The notes beneath the pieces are model-generated. The model worked only from the letters and a program-made list of their open reading frames with translations. It made no database searches and was not told the origin of the DNA. A program made the position numbers and the translations under genes. Shown one piece after another: positions 31,836-31,888 of a DNA stretch of 31,888 bases. Source of the stretch: Zymomonas sp. (GTDB lineage: Bacteria; Pseudomonadota; Alphaproteobacteria; Sphingomonadales; Sphingomonadaceae); assembly GCA_027489105.1 (NCBI GenBank), contig JAIYAJ010000212.1, forward strand, positions 1 to 31,888, given 5' to 3'. The first letter of the stretch is position 1; every line of letters starts with the position of its first letter.

Positions 31836-31888
31836 TGATGTCAAACCGCTGATATGGTTAACGACTTGGACAACTGCCGGGCCCACCA

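Noticed and set aside
31855..31888. tRNA 3' end or attachment site ending in CCA at the window edge
   Set aside because: The last bases end in CCCACCA, but no T-arm, anticodon arm or matching acceptor strand is visible, and no integrase is near.

Overview
The window is almost entirely phage DNA. It looks like a podovirus-like (short-tailed), probably temperate phage or prophage of a high-GC alphaproteobacterium, most likely Hyphomicrobiales/Rhizobiales. The high GC content, the strong third-position GC bias (it creates many long antisense open frames) and the similarity of several products to families I know from that group (DUF1902, GTA-type holin, the FNGGH/GGHTLKE holin tail, GH108 endolysin) support this. 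No integrase, repressor, tRNA or host housekeeping gene is visible, so prophage versus free phage, and the exact host, are inferences.

Layout. (1) Positions 1-8131, + strand: an early/replication operon with mostly stop/start-overlapping genes. It holds the 3' end of a gene made of 27-bp tandem repeats, four tiny genes (three with likely membrane segments or none recognised), a DEAH-type SF2 helicase, a SNF2-like SF2 helicase, an orphan beta-class DNA methyltransferase, a small HTH protein, a Cys-rich small protein and a large PrimPol/DUF3987-like primase-helicase. A UUCG-loop terminator at 8145-8165 closes it. (2) Positions 8166-8532: a non-coding control region with eight copies (both orientations) of a 12-bp word GTCCCCAACCTA around an AT-rich core, a sigma70-like promoter and dyads; it may be a replication origin, an operator cluster or both. 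(3) Positions 8533-24548, + strand: packaging, head, short-tail and DNA-ejection genes: HTH protein, small terminase, an HNH homing-endonuclease-like gene, large terminase broken by an in-frame TGA in its P-loop, portal, DUF1902 protein, scaffold, major capsid, decoration protein, EF-hand-loop protein, tail adaptor, gp10-like hub, GNAT, S74-like protein, muralytic ejection protein and a long ejection protein. (4) Positions 24534-25559, - strand: AT-rich cargo of a NYN-domain nuclease and a small membrane protein, with its own promoter and hairpin. (5) Positions 25635-31775, + strand: collar-type fibre protein, fibre-associated protein, long tail fibre, a transglutaminase-like cysteine protein, and a lysis cassette (GH108 endolysin with C-terminal membrane anchor, GTA-type holin, membrane/coiled-coil protein).

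The most unusual signals are a 13-bp box, CGTGGGATAGCTT, found five times and only on the + strand of the late half, always 28-49 nt before a start codon (a candidate late-promoter or RNA-processing signal); the iteron-like cluster after the primase; the six-base, stop-containing insertion in the terminase P-loop immediately downstream of an HNH gene; start codons placed in or against strong hairpins; and the reverse-strand NYN cargo.

The genes work together as a standard phage programme: the early operon copies and methylates DNA, the late operon packages it into a portal-capsid-adaptor virion with ejection proteins that include a peptidoglycan-cleaving domain, fibre proteins bind the host, and the holin/endolysin set releases progeny. 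As written, the large terminase would be non-functional, so this copy may be a decaying prophage unless the stop is a sequencing error or is bypassed.
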